Positions 46,470 to 55,251 of a stretch of 64,000 bases of DNA are shown in pieces. Origin of the DNA: Methylacidiphilum infernorum V4 (GTDB taxonomy: Bacteria > Verrucomicrobiota > Verrucomicrobiia > Methylacidiphilales > Methylacidiphilaceae); the NCBI RefSeq assembly GCF_000019665.1, contig NC_010794.1, positions 1,426,001 to 1,490,000 on the forward strand, given 5' to 3'. A program made the translations under genes and the position numbers. The notes under the pieces were generated by a model. The model was given only the letters and a program-made list of their open reading frames with translations. It did not search any database and was not told the origin of the DNA. Numbering within the stretch: the first letter of the stretch is position 1; the number at the start of each line of letters is the position of its first letter.

Positions 46470-47483
46470 TCAATCAACGATTTTGATGACAATTTTCCCA
46501 AAATGCTCCCCGCTTTCCAATAAAGAAAAAGCTTCCTTGTAAGCATGGAAGGGAAATACCTCATGGAGGAGCGGTTTTATTCTTAATTTTTCAATAGCCC
46601 TATTCATCCCGATAAACAGGGATCGATTACCCACATAAATTCCATGAATTTTTACCTGTCTCATAAGAATTGAAACAACATCCACCTCGGTTTTAAAGCC
46701 ACCCAAAATACCTATGGCACAGATCATGCCTCCAAATTTTAGCGATTGGATACTTTCATCTAAATCCACTCCAAGAACATTGACCAGGACATCAGCTCCT
46801 CTAGCCCCCGTAAGTTCTCTTATCTTTTGGCTCCAATGTCTATTTTGAGCGATATTAATCCCTTCCCTAGCTCCCATCTTTTTTGCCTTTTCTATTTTTT
46901 CATCCTTTCTTGAAAGAAAAATGACCTCCGCTCCACAAGCCCGGGCAAACTGTAAAGCAAAAAGACTTACCCCTCCACTGCCTTGGACAACGACCGTTTG
47001 CCCAGGTTGCAGTTGAGCCTGTTCAAACAGTCCATTCCAGGCCGTCAGAGCTGCACAAGGTAGGGTTGAAGCTTCTTCAAAACTCAAATGACTAGGAATC
47101 AGAAGAGCTCCTTGTTCTTTCAAATAGATGTATTCAGCCAATGTTCCATCGAGTGGACCACCCAAAACAGATTTCCCATATTCCTTTTGGTAAGGACCGG
47201 CTACCCAGTTTTGAAAAAAACAGCCCACTACCCTATCACCTACCTTGAACGATTCTACATCTTCGCCCACGGCTATGACTTCTCCCGCCCCATCTGAACA
47301 AGGAATAAGAGGTAAAGGCTGGGCAGGATTATATAACCCTTTGATCATTAAAAGATCACGAAAGTTCAAAGAAACCGCTTTAAGTTTTACCAATAGTTCT
47401 CCCTTCTTAGGAGGTAAGGGATCAGGCCGGTCTACCAACGCCAATCCATCGAGTCCAAATTTTTCAATGCATACAGCTTTCAT
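46470..47483 (-). CDS. Quinone oxidoreductase-like medium-chain dehydrogenase
   Basis: A 337-residue medium-chain oxidoreductase. GroES-like N-domain with LKAVSLNFRDLLMIKGLYN and PCSDGAGEVIAVGEDVESFKVGDRV. The NAD(P)-binding fold has VVQGSGGVSLFALQFARA. The catalytic zinc ligand pattern of alcohol dehydrogenases (GHE) is absent, so it is a zinc-independent type. The role is unknown; broad reductases for enones and quinones are typical. Confidence 0.8.
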   Translation of the reverse strand: MKAVCIEKFGLDGLALVDRPDPLPPKKGELLVKLKAVSLNFRDLLMIKGLYNPAQPLPLIPCSDGAGEVIAVGEDVESFKVGDRVVGCFFQNWVAGPYQKEYGKSVLGGPLDGTLAEYIYLKEQGALLIPSHLSFEEASTLPCAALTAWNGLFEQAQLQPGQTVVVQGSGGVSLFALQFARACGAEVIFLSRKDEKIEKAKKMGAREGINIAQNRHWSQKIRELTGARGADVLVNVLGVDLDESIQSLKFGGMICAIGILGGFKTEVDVVSILMRQVKIHGIYVGNRSLFIGMNRAIEKLRIKPLLHEVFPFHAYKEAFSLLESGEHFGKIVIKIVD

Positions 47484-47521
47484 CGATTTAAAAAAGTGAA
47501 TATATCAAAAACTTCGGCAAA

Positions 47522-48052
47522 TTACCAACCCTCGGTCAATAAATTGACGATGCGGTTTGCAAGATCCTCAGCAACCAAGGGAAGATCTTGTCTCTGGGCT
47601 TCCGGCATGTTCGTTTGTGTAAAGTAATAGGAGGAACCGCTGACGTGAGCTCCATTAATCGTCGCTTTACCCAACTTTCTATTAATCAGCGTAACCGATG
47701 CGGTCAGTACGAGCCTATATTCAGCGGTAGTAAAAGGATCCAGTATTTCTGGCCTTAGAATGATCCTGTTGAATTCGGTAATCGTCACGTCAAGCTCGGC
47801 ATCCGCATCTACATTCCGGCTGGTTTGTAAAGTCCCATCATTATCAATGGCACGAATGATTTCATTGGTGACCATGGATTGAAGACCGGGAATAACCGTC
47901 TTATTCTTTACCGTAGGAACATAAATCGTCTTAACACCTTGAATCGATGGTCCACCAATACTTCCAAGCCGATAGCTCCCGGAACATCCTTCCATCCAAA
48001 GGGCAAAGTAAAGGAAAAACAATAAGAGAACAATACGGTATCTATCACTCAT
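47522..48052 (-). CDS. LptE-like LPS-assembly lipoprotein
   Basis: A 176-residue protein with a signal segment and lipobox (LWMEGC). Its sequence has the LptE/RlpB pattern TIYVPTVKNKTVIPGLQSMVTNEIIRAI and repeated beta strands. LptE sits in the outer membrane with LptD and guides LPS insertion. The start overlaps the end of the BamD-like gene by one base, indicating coupling. Confidence 0.75.
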   Translation of the reverse strand: MSDRYRIVLLLFFLYFALWMEGCSGSYRLGSIGGPSIQGVKTIYVPTVKNKTVIPGLQSMVTNEIIRAIDNDGTLQTSRNVDADAELDVTITEFNRIILRPEILDPFTTAEYRLVLTASVTLINRKLGKATINGAHVSGSSYYFTQTNMPEAQRQDLPLVAEDLANRIVNLLTEGW

Positions 48053-49104
48053 TAAGGAGATCCTTTTGCTTGGGGAGAAGGAGTCGAAGGAGGAGAGGTA
48101 TTAGATGTGGAGGTAATGGAAGGCAGCCCCAAGTCTTTTGCTACCAGGGGATGCAGTTGAACAATTTTTTGCTGAGCGATCTTGGCTTGATCAGAGGTAG
48201 GATTTTGTTTAATGACATCACTATAATATATATAGGCAGCTTTAAAATTCTTCGCCCGTTCATAGAACTGGGCGATATGAAAACTCCCTAGAGTCGATTT
48301 ACTCTTCAGTTCAGCTATGTGAGCTTTGGCTGCTTCGACCTTGTCTCCTGAAGGATATCTTACGATATAGTCCTCAAAACCTTCTATGGCTTTTTCAGTT
48401 GAACTCTGGTCGTATTCCGAAGCCTGAGAGGCTTGATACCACGTATAACCAATTTCATATTGAGCATCATCGGCCAGCGAATGATTGGGATATTTATCAA
48501 TCAACCGATTAAAGGTTGCAATCGCATCGGTGTATTTTTTTTCCTTTATGTAAGTTAAGCCAAGCTGAAACTCCGCAAGAGGGGCAAACCGACCGTAAGG
48601 GGCAGCTCGAATGATGCTTTCAAAAATCTGGGCGGCGATGTCAAGACCAGACCCCATGGGAATATTGAACAGCCGTTTGGGCTCTCCGGCAAGGTAAAGA
48701 TTACCGATGGCTAATTTTCTCTCCAAAGCTTGTTCGAAAAAACTCGAAGAAGGATATTTCTGAATCATCCGATCGTAAGCTTTATTGGCCCCAAGGAAAT
48801 CCCCTTTCTTTTCGAGGCATTGCCCAATACGGAATTGGGCTTCGGGAGCGAAAACGGCATAAGGCCATTTCCTAATGAGAATGCGGTAGGCTTTCAAAGC
48901 ATTTTCATAATCTTTTGCCTCTTCGAATTTTTTTGCCAAGTTCAGTTGATCTCTAGAGCTGGAAGCCGAAAGCCCGGTTCCGGTGCTTTCATCGACCCAT
49001 CCTTCCCCAGGTCTCCAAACCAAGGGAGCGAAGAGCTCAGCCTTCAAGACAAAAAAGGATAAGATAAAGAGAACGATTCCTTTTCGGCTACGAAAGATGT
49101 CCAT
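48052..49104 (-). CDS. BamD-like tetratricopeptide protein
   Basis: A 350-residue protein with a signal segment and a chain of TPR motifs, such as FEEAKDYENALKAYRILI and FNRLIDKYPNHSLADDAQYEIGYT. This layout is that of BamD/YfiO, the outer-membrane protein assembly scaffold, although it is longer (TPRs extended). No lipobox cysteine follows the signal, unlike the E. coli protein. A periplasmic TPR protein of another pathway is the alternative. Confidence 0.7.
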   Translation of the reverse strand: MDIFRSRKGIVLFILSFFVLKAELFAPLVWRPGEGWVDESTGTGLSASSSRDQLNLAKKFEEAKDYENALKAYRILIRKWPYAVFAPEAQFRIGQCLEKKGDFLGANKAYDRMIQKYPSSSFFEQALERKLAIGNLYLAGEPKRLFNIPMGSGLDIAAQIFESIIRAAPYGRFAPLAEFQLGLTYIKEKKYTDAIATFNRLIDKYPNHSLADDAQYEIGYTWYQASQASEYDQSSTEKAIEGFEDYIVRYPSGDKVEAAKAHIAELKSKSTLGSFHIAQFYERAKNFKAAYIYYSDVIKQNPTSDQAKIAQQKIVQLHPLVAKDLGLPSITSTSNTSPPSTPSPQAKGSP

Positions 49105-49283
49105 ACCATTAATTTTGTTTTTTCTTCGCTTCGGCTTTGTTGTTTAATGGGCCTGAACTTTTTTAAGGAAAAAAAGGTTCAAAAATTTTTTTTATTTAAG
49201 TAATTTTGTCTTCCATGAGTGATAGGCGAACATATACAAACATAAGTCTTATCTCTTTAGTTTAGACGGCTCAAATCAATAAA

Positions 49284-50483
49284 ATGTCGAAAAAATCAGA
49301 AAAAAAATCGAGTGGTTTTCATCAAAAAATTAAGGCCTATTTTCCCCTGCAAGTTAAAAGGGCAAAGGCAAAAAAAGCGAGAAATATTTCGCCCAGTCAA
49401 GAAAAAACTTCAAAGGCAATGGCCGGCTCCCCTTCGAAGGAAACCCTCCGCCCTTCCTTTTCCCATGATGCTGATCCTTTATTTCCAGGGTTACTTTCCT
49501 TAAGGAGAAAAAAGCCTTTTGTCTATCTTTTCGCCATCGATCCCTACTCTTTATACGCTTACTGGATCATTGATCAAAAAGAACTAAGAGGGGCTTGGAA
49601 AAATCAGTGGGTTCTGCGCTTGGTGAAAAATGACTCCATAGTTGAATCGGAAAGTCCCCTGGAATTGAAAACGCAAAAAAAATACTATTTCCAGGCAAAA
49701 CCGAATACTTCCTATCATGCTGAAATCGGATTTTATAGCCTTCCTCGTAAAAACTTTTGCCTGGTTGCGCGTTCTGCCGACGCCATCACCCCCCCAGATA
49801 CCTTTTCGGAAAAAAAAGAGATAAAATTAGCCCACCTTCCCCTGGAACTCTCTTTCAAGGAACTCCTTCCTTCGGCGCAAGCCAAAGCGATCGCAAAGGA
49901 CGAACTTGCCGAAGCCTTTGTACTTTCCGAGCAGCAAGCACAAAATCTATACCCGGAAATGCCCCTGCCGGGACAAGACGGGCAAGAAGAGGAGGGTTTT
50001 TTTTATTCCTCAACGCTCATCGAAGATATTTTATGCATAGAAAATCAAAGCTTTGGCAGTGCCCACAATGTTGCTTTTTCTCCTCACCAGGCGAACCTAT
50101 TTCAACATAAAAATACCTCTTATTGGAAATCTTTAGCCAATGAAGTGGAAAAATATTCTGCCTTTGATCTCTCTTGGATCACTCCCTTGACTTCTGCTGT
50201 TTCTTCCTCAATGGGGATAGACAACACAAACCCCAATGATTTTCCTCTAGAAATAGAAGTTGAACTTATCCTTCGTGGAAAGACCTTGCCCAAGGCCGTA
50301 ATAAATATTGACGGCAAAGAAATAAAATTAAACGAGGATGGAGCATTTGCCCTTTGTATCCGTTTACCGGAAGGGATCCATGAAATCCCCATAGAAGCGA
50401 TGAGCAGGGAAATAAAGCGCTCTAAAAAGGTTGTTTTATTTTATTCCCATTTCAGCCATTTGATTTCTCAGCCGATCGAGTAA
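49284..50483 (+). CDS. DUF4912-domain protein
   Basis: A 399-residue protein, lysine-rich at the start. A region near residues 65-170 has the DUF4912 pattern FVYLFAIDPYSLYAYWIIDQ and NTSYHAEIGFYS. A beta-rich domain at the C-terminus (about 310-399) may be a carbohydrate-type fold. Members often sit beside GH57 genes as here (next gene 71 bases on), so a role in glycogen handling is likely; the activity is unknown. Confidence 0.65.
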   Translation: MSKKSEKKSSGFHQKIKAYFPLQVKRAKAKKARNISPSQEKTSKAMAGSPSKETLRPSFSHDADPLFPGLLSLRRKKPFVYLFAIDPYSLYAYWIIDQKELRGAWKNQWVLRLVKNDSIVESESPLELKTQKKYYFQAKPNTSYHAEIGFYSLPRKNFCLVARSADAITPPDTFSEKKEIKLAHLPLELSFKELLPSAQAKAIAKDELAEAFVLSEQQAQNLYPEMPLPGQDGQEEEGFFYSSTLIEDILCIENQSFGSAHNVAFSPHQANLFQHKNTSYWKSLANEVEKYSAFDLSWITPLTSAVSSSMGIDNTNPNDFPLEIEVELILRGKTLPKAVINIDGKEIKLNEDGAFALCIRLPEGIHEIPIEAMSREIKRSKKVVLFYSHFSHLISQPIE

Positions 50484-50553
50484 ATCTTTTCAGTTGCCTT
50501 CTATCTTCGGCTTGACTAGAGCAACTCCTTGGCATACAGAAAGCCAAGGCCGA

Positions 50554-52146
50554 TGCATGAAAACTCCCCTTGGATATCTTGCCTTGCTTCTTCATGCTCA
50601 TCTTCCCTTTGTTCGTCATCCTGAAAGCCAGGACTGCTTAGAAGAAGATTGGTTTTTTGAAGCCTTAACCGAAAGCTATATTCCTCTCCTTTGGGTTTTC
50701 GACGAGTTATCGCAATCGGCCGTTCCTTTCAAGATTACCCTTTCTTTGAGCCCGACACTCTGTACAATGTTAAAAGATCCTTTACTTCTCAGCCGTTATG
50801 AGCGCTACTTGCTAAAACGGCTTGAACTCTCCTCCCGGGAAATAGAGAGAAATATTGCCGACCCCGGTTGCTGTTCTCTTGCCCAATTTTATAAAGAAAG
50901 ATTTTATGCGGTCTGGATAGCTTTTACTCAAAACTATAAAAAAAATCTCCTTGAAGCCTTTAAAAAACATCAAAAACTAAACAACCTTGAGCTCATTACT
51001 TCTACAGCTACCCACGGCTATTTGCCTCTTCTCAGAAATCCAACACAAGCTGTAAAAGCCCAAATCTTTATTGCCCTTGATCATTTTATCGATTGCTTTC
51101 ATACTCCTCTCAAGGGGATATGGCTACCGGAATGTGGCTATTATCCCGGTATCGAAGTGCTTCTCCAAGAGGCTGAAATTAAATGGTTTGTTCTAGAAGC
51201 TCATGGTATTCTGCTTGCCAATCCTAGGCCCCGTTTTGGCTTACTGACCCCGATCTACACTCCTTCAGGTCCCGCAGCGTTTGGCCGGGACAGTCTTTCT
51301 AGCAAAGAAGTATGGAGTGCTCAAGAAGGGTATCCGGCTGATCCCTACTACCGTGAATTTTATAGGGATCTTGGATTCGATGCCGATCTCGATTATATCA
51401 AACCCTACGTCCTCCCTACGGGCCAGAGAAAATTTACAGGGATTAAATACTTCAGGGTTACGGGGAAGACGGATCGCAAAGAGCTTTATGAACCTCAAAG
51501 GGCCAAAGAAAGAACTAAAATCCATGCCGAAGATTTCATACAAAAAAGGGAAAAGCAGATTATAAAGGCTGCCCAAGTTTTACCCCAATCGATCAAACCC
51601 ATTTTAGTATGCCCCTTTGATTGTGAACTCTTCGGTCACTGGTGGTTCGAAGGACCCCTTTTTTTAAAAGAAGTGATCAAAAAAGCTCATCAAAGTAAAG
51701 TCCTGGCCCTGACTACTCCTTCTGAGTATCTCTCCCTTTTCCCAATTCAGCAGGTCTGCCGTCCTTCCTTTTCTTCTTGGGGATGGGGAGGACACTCAAA
51801 AATGTGGCTCAATGAAACCAACGATTTTATCTATCCTCCGTTACATGAGGCCGCTCATCTTTTAGTCGATCTTATTCAGCAGCATAGAGCGGCCGACAAA
51901 ATTATTCATCGATGCTTTAGGCAGGCGGCAAGAGAGCTTTTGTTGGCTCAAGCAAGCGATTGGCCTTTTTTAATCAGTCGCTCCACCGCCAAGGAATATG
52001 CGATATCGAGAATAACAACCCATCTCAACCGCTTTTTTGAACTTTCTTGGGGAATAAGGCACAAAAAGATAAACGTAAAACTGCTCGAATATTGTGAATG
52101 CACAGATAACATTTTCCCTAAGCTTAATCTTGATTATTTTAGTTGA
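50554..52146 (+). CDS. Glycoside hydrolase family 57, glucan branching enzyme type
   Basis: A GH57 protein of about 530 residues (DUF1957-containing 1,4-alpha-glucan branching enzymes). The opening GYLALLLHAHLPFVRHPE and the nucleophile glutamate in GIWLPECGYYPG are typical, as is the acid in CPFDCELFGHWWFEGP. Makes alpha-1,6 branches in glycogen. The ATG at 50554 fits the family start; a TTG at 50494 would add 20 residues. Glycogen storage is known for Methylacidiphilum. It is preceded by a DUF4912 gene and followed by DUF1460. Confidence 0.85.
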   Translation, partial: CMKTPLGYLALLLHAHLPFVRHPESQDCLEEDWFFEALTESYIPLLWVFDELSQSAVPFKITLSLSPTLCTMLKDPLLLSRYERYLLKRLELSSREIERNIADPGCCSLAQFYKERFYAVWIAFTQNYKKNLLEAFKKHQKLNNLELITSTATHGYLPLLRNPTQAVKAQIFIALDHFIDCFHTPLKGIWLPECGYYPGIEVLLQEAEIKWFVLEAHGILLANPRPRFGLLTPIYTPSGPAAFGRDSLSSKEVWSAQEGYPADPYYREFYRDLGFDADLDYIKPYVLPTGQRKFTGIKYFRVTGKTDRKELYEPQRAKERTKIHAEDFIQKREKQIIKAAQVLPQSIKPILVCPFDCELFGHWWFEGPLFLKEVIKKAHQSKVLALTTPSEYLSLFPIQQVCRPSFSSWGWGGHSKMWLNETNDFIYPPLHEAAHLLVDLIQQHRAADKIIHRCFRQAARELLLAQASDWPFLISRSTAKEYAISRITTHLNRFFELSWGIRHKKINVKLLEYCECTDNIFPKLNLDYFS

Positions 52147-52166
52147 TATCCCACGGGAGTGTTTTA

Positions 52167-53105
52167 ATGAAATGGATGGCGATCGAGAGGAAAATATTTT
52201 TTTTTCCTTTTCTTTTCTTTCTGTTCCTGCACCTTGGCGCAACCAACGGGGCTGTTTTCCTTCCCCTATCCCGTGTTTTTGTCGGGAAAGAAAAATTTGA
52301 AGAACTCATCGAGGTCGCCCAAAAAAAAGATTGGCCTTCTCTTCCCTTGGGTGAAAGAATCGTCCAGGTAGGTCTTTTTTTAGTCGGCACTCCTTATCGC
52401 CATTATACTTTGGAAATAGACGACCAGGTCGAATCCCCGTCTGTTAACTTCTATGCCATGGATTGTTGGACATTTTATGAAACCAGTTTGGCTTTTGCCC
52501 GAATGCTTCACTTCGACGCCAAGCTTTGGACTCCTCAAACCCTCCTCAGACTCATTGAAATCGAAAGATATAGAAACGGCGAGTGCACGGGAAGTTACCT
52601 ATCTCGAATCCACTTTTTAGAAGAACTTTTTGATGATAATCAGAAAAGGGGCCTTGTTGTTGACAAGACCAAGACTCTCCATGGCGTCCCCATTTATAGA
52701 GAGGTCAAAGAAATGACCGAGGGCTGGCGTCAATATCGATACCTGCGCCATAATCCTTCACTTCTTCCTGCCATGGCCCTTATAGAACAAAGGGTGTCTA
52801 GGCTGCCTGTTTATCACATACCCAAAAACCATATCCGTTCTATAGAATCGAAAATCTCAAACGGGGATATCATCGCCATTACCACCCTCGATCCCCATTC
52901 TTATACCTCTCATGTAGGTATTGCCTATAAAGACAGGGAGGGAATACTGCGGTTTCTTCATGCTTCTTCAACCCATCACCAGGTCTACATCGATAAGCGG
53001 CTATCCGACTATGTTTTGAGCATCCCTAATGATGCGGGCATTATCGTTGTAGAGCCCAAGGAGGTTCCTCTTGGTTTGCTTTACCCGAGTTCTTCCCGGA
53101 AATAA
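52167..53105 (+). CDS. DUF1460 secreted protein (amidase-like)
   Basis: About 312 residues with a signal peptide (ATG at 52167, GGGAG seven bases upstream). It has the DUF1460 pattern GERIVQVGLFLVGTPYRHYT and FYAMDCWTFYETSLAFARML, with the likely catalytic cysteine in MDCWTF, and a histidine in HVGIAYKDREG near the end. A DUF1460 enzyme of Bacteroides is a muramoyl-peptide amidase, so wall or peptide processing is possible. Its 3' end overlaps the following minus-strand gene by 65 bases. Confidence 0.7.
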   Translation: MKWMAIERKIFFFPFLFFLFLHLGATNGAVFLPLSRVFVGKEKFEELIEVAQKKDWPSLPLGERIVQVGLFLVGTPYRHYTLEIDDQVESPSVNFYAMDCWTFYETSLAFARMLHFDAKLWTPQTLLRLIEIERYRNGECTGSYLSRIHFLEELFDDNQKRGLVVDKTKTLHGVPIYREVKEMTEGWRQYRYLRHNPSLLPAMALIEQRVSRLPVYHIPKNHIRSIESKISNGDIIAITTLDPHSYTSHVGIAYKDREGILRFLHASSTHHQVYIDKRLSDYVLSIPNDAGIIVVEPKEVPLGLLYPSSSRK

Positions 53106-54246
53106 GCTCCAGCCGGCTGACCCAAAAAGTGGTTTTCCCCTCCGATTCGATAGGCTTTCCCCAAGGTTTAAGTTCAAGCCACTGGTCTCTTGAGGCTTCA
53201 TCGTAGTCGATTCTTTTGCCAAGAGTTAAGTCGTAGCGCTCGTAAAAAGGGCCCTGTGATGGTCCAATCGAAGAAAAGACCACCCCTTGACCTCCCTTTT
53301 CAAAATACCAGTTTTGGATTTGGGGATATTTACCGAATATTCTTAAAAAAATTCCCTCCCTGCCGTAAAACTCCAGGTAGGACCAACTCTTTTCTCCCCC
53401 TGGTTCCTTGACCCAACCGACATTTCCATTTCGAGCAATCTTGAAGTCTCTACATAAACCCAAGTTGTCCATTTCTATCCTTTTACCACTTCTCAAAACA
53501 AGAACAATACGGGTGGATTTTTTCGCCTGATCGAACAGGCCACTGGCCGCAACCGGGTAATCGCCATCCCTGCCGGAGTCAGCGGCATGATAAAAGATAT
53601 AGGGCAGGAAATCAACGTCTTCCCGCAGAAGCTGTTCCCATGGCTCTCTTCCAAAACTCGCTTCCAACTCGTTTTCGGCTTTAATTTTTTTTCCGTTTGT
53701 CAAATCGAAAACCTCAATGAGCATTTGACCGTTTAGTCTTCTTGAACGAAGGGCAACGGCCCTCCCCTTTATTCCCTCAACTTGACAGAAAAGCCAGCCA
53801 TCAATAAAAGGATTACTACTTCTAATCTCCAATGTTCGGGGACTGCCGGCTTTTTTTTCTACAAGCACCAGTTTATCGCACACATAGTCGATTCCCACTC
53901 CCACCCCTTCGTGCCTTCCTTCTACCCATCCATACCATTCCGGGCATTCAATAGGAATAACAGCGAGTCGACCTTCAGCACTCCCTTTTAAAGTCTCATG
54001 AGGCTTTTCACGGCTACAAACTTGCCCATGAACCCACCGTGCAGAACAGCTGGCATAATCACAGGGTAAAGGAACCAAGTAAAAAGATAAATCTTTCTTT
54101 CTTTTATTTTCTGCAAAGCTAGGGCTATGGAAGACCCAATAGCCAAGAGAAAAAAAAAGAAGTTTTATCACGGCCCCATAGGTTAAAAGCGGAGAAAAGG
54201 GAAAATGCTTTTCCCCAGGTATACCGTTCCATTTCAATGTCCACAC
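53041..54246 (-). CDS. Unknown secreted protein, possibly beta-propeller
   Basis: About 401 residues with no family I recognise. A hydrophobic stretch at about residues 28-42 is a probable signal, so the true start may lie later. The body has repeated strand-rich blocks with W and G residues (WYGWVEGRHEG, GNVGWVKEPGG) that hint at a beta-propeller. It is convergent with the DUF1460 gene and shares 65 bases with it. Confidence 0.45.
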   Translation of the reverse strand: MWTLKWNGIPGEKHFPFSPLLTYGAVIKLLFFSLGYWVFHSPSFAENKRKKDLSFYLVPLPCDYASCSARWVHGQVCSREKPHETLKGSAEGRLAVIPIECPEWYGWVEGRHEGVGVGIDYVCDKLVLVEKKAGSPRTLEIRSSNPFIDGWLFCQVEGIKGRAVALRSRRLNGQMLIEVFDLTNGKKIKAENELEASFGREPWEQLLREDVDFLPYIFYHAADSGRDGDYPVAASGLFDQAKKSTRIVLVLRSGKRIEMDNLGLCRDFKIARNGNVGWVKEPGGEKSWSYLEFYGREGIFLRIFGKYPQIQNWYFEKGGQGVVFSSIGPSQGPFYERYDLTLGKRIDYDEASRDQWLELKPWGKPIESEGKTTFWVSRLELISGKNSGKANQEEPPWALQR

Positions 54247-54330
54247 GCTAAGAGTTTATAAAGCTCTTTTTATTGTAAGCCACTCTTTTTCGCAGGGAGA
54301 AGATTAAAAAAAGAAAAGATTACAAAGAAA

Positions 54331-54765
54331 TTACCGATCCAAAAAAAAGCTCTGTATTTTTTTTTGCAGTTCATCAAAGGCGAGCTGAAAAGCTTGCTTG
54401 CGTAAACTCCATTCCCCTTCAACAGCTGCAGGATCGGCAATATTCCAGTGCACTACTGATGCTTCTTTTGGGTAAAGAGGACAGGCTTCTTTTGCTGCAT
54501 TGGAACAAACGGTAACAACGTAATCAAACGAAGGAGAGTTGTTTTGCAAAAACTCCCGTAGGGATTTGCTCCGCAGGTTTTCGCAAGATATGCCGTTATT
54601 TTTCAAAGTTTCCAAGGCAAGAGGATGAACCTCGCCCTTGGGGCTGCTTCCGGCACTGAAAGCAAGGTATTTACCTTTCCCATAATGACGTAAAATGGCC
54701 TCGGCCATGATCGACCTCGCCGAGTTAGCCGTACACAAGAAAAGCACTTTTATAGGATTATTCAT
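54331..54765 (-). CDS. arsC: Arsenate reductase, thioredoxin-coupled
   Basis: A 144-residue low-molecular-weight phosphatase-fold reductase converting arsenate to arsenite. The P-loop CTANSARS holds the nucleophile, and the other two redox cysteines are in TVCSNAAKEACP, as in S. aureus ArsC. The C-terminal catalytic Asp lies in NIADPAA. It overlaps the end of arsR by eight bases. Confidence 0.93.
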   Translation of the reverse strand: MNNPIKVLFLCTANSARSIMAEAILRHYGKGKYLAFSAGSSPKGEVHPLALETLKNNGISCENLRSKSLREFLQNNSPSFDYVVTVCSNAAKEACPLYPKEASVVHWNIADPAAVEGEWSLRKQAFQLAFDELQKKIQSFFLDR

Positions 54766-55117
54766 CGGTCTTTGTTTTTTGAAGTTCTTTTTCTTCTGAA
54801 CCCTTACAAAAAAAGGGGATCAGGGATTGAAGGTCTTTGCCACAACAATCCTCGAGTAAATAGCCGATGAGCTCGGCAATTTTTGCAAAATCGGCCCTAT
54901 AGAGGATTTGTCTCCCTTGTTGCGTTGCTTCTATAAGGGTTGAACTCTTCAGGTGGTGAAGGTGAAAAGAAAGGGTCGTTAGGGGAATTCCTAATTTTTC
55001 GGCGATCTCTCCGGGACAACACCCCGACGGGCCCTTTTTTATGAGAAGCTTAAAAATTTCGATTCGTGTCTTTTGGGCAAGAGCACTCAAAATCGACAAG
55101 GCGGTAGAAGTGTCCAT
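54758..55117 (-). CDS. arsR: ArsR-family arsenic repressor
   Basis: A 119-residue winged-helix repressor (SmtB/ArsR). The recognition helix region is GIPLTTLSFHLHHLKSS. Cysteine pairs in GCCPGEIA, EDCCGKD and a later FCKG are candidates for arsenite binding, in a pattern different from the ELCVCDL of E. coli ArsR. It heads arsRC and is divergent from arsB/ACR3. Confidence 0.9.
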   Translation of the reverse strand: MDTSTALSILSALAQKTRIEIFKLLIKKGPSGCCPGEIAEKLGIPLTTLSFHLHHLKSSTLIEATQQGRQILYRADFAKIAELIGYLLEDCCGKDLQSLIPFFCKGSEEKELQKTKTDE

Positions 55118-55131
55118 GGTTTGATTCTTTC

Positions 55132-55251
55132 ATTATATTAGAACTATTGGAATATACAACGAAATATTTTTCACAAAAGCAAACCATTCGACATTTTTAA
55201 AAAAATAAAAAATATATTCCATATTTTTAGTAATATAGTATAATATTGGAT
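55132..55251. promoter_or_regulatory. Divergent ars promoter region with ArsR operator candidates
   Basis: Two 8-base arms that are perfect inverse complements, GGAATATA (55149-55156) and TATATTCC (55213-55220), lie between arsR and the arsenite transporter. TATAAT -10 boxes are at 55137-55132 (minus, for arsRC) and 55239-55244 (plus), with poor -35 boxes. The plus-strand start point would be close to the ATG at 55252, so the transporter mRNA may be leaderless. ArsR binding here is inference. Confidence 0.55.
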
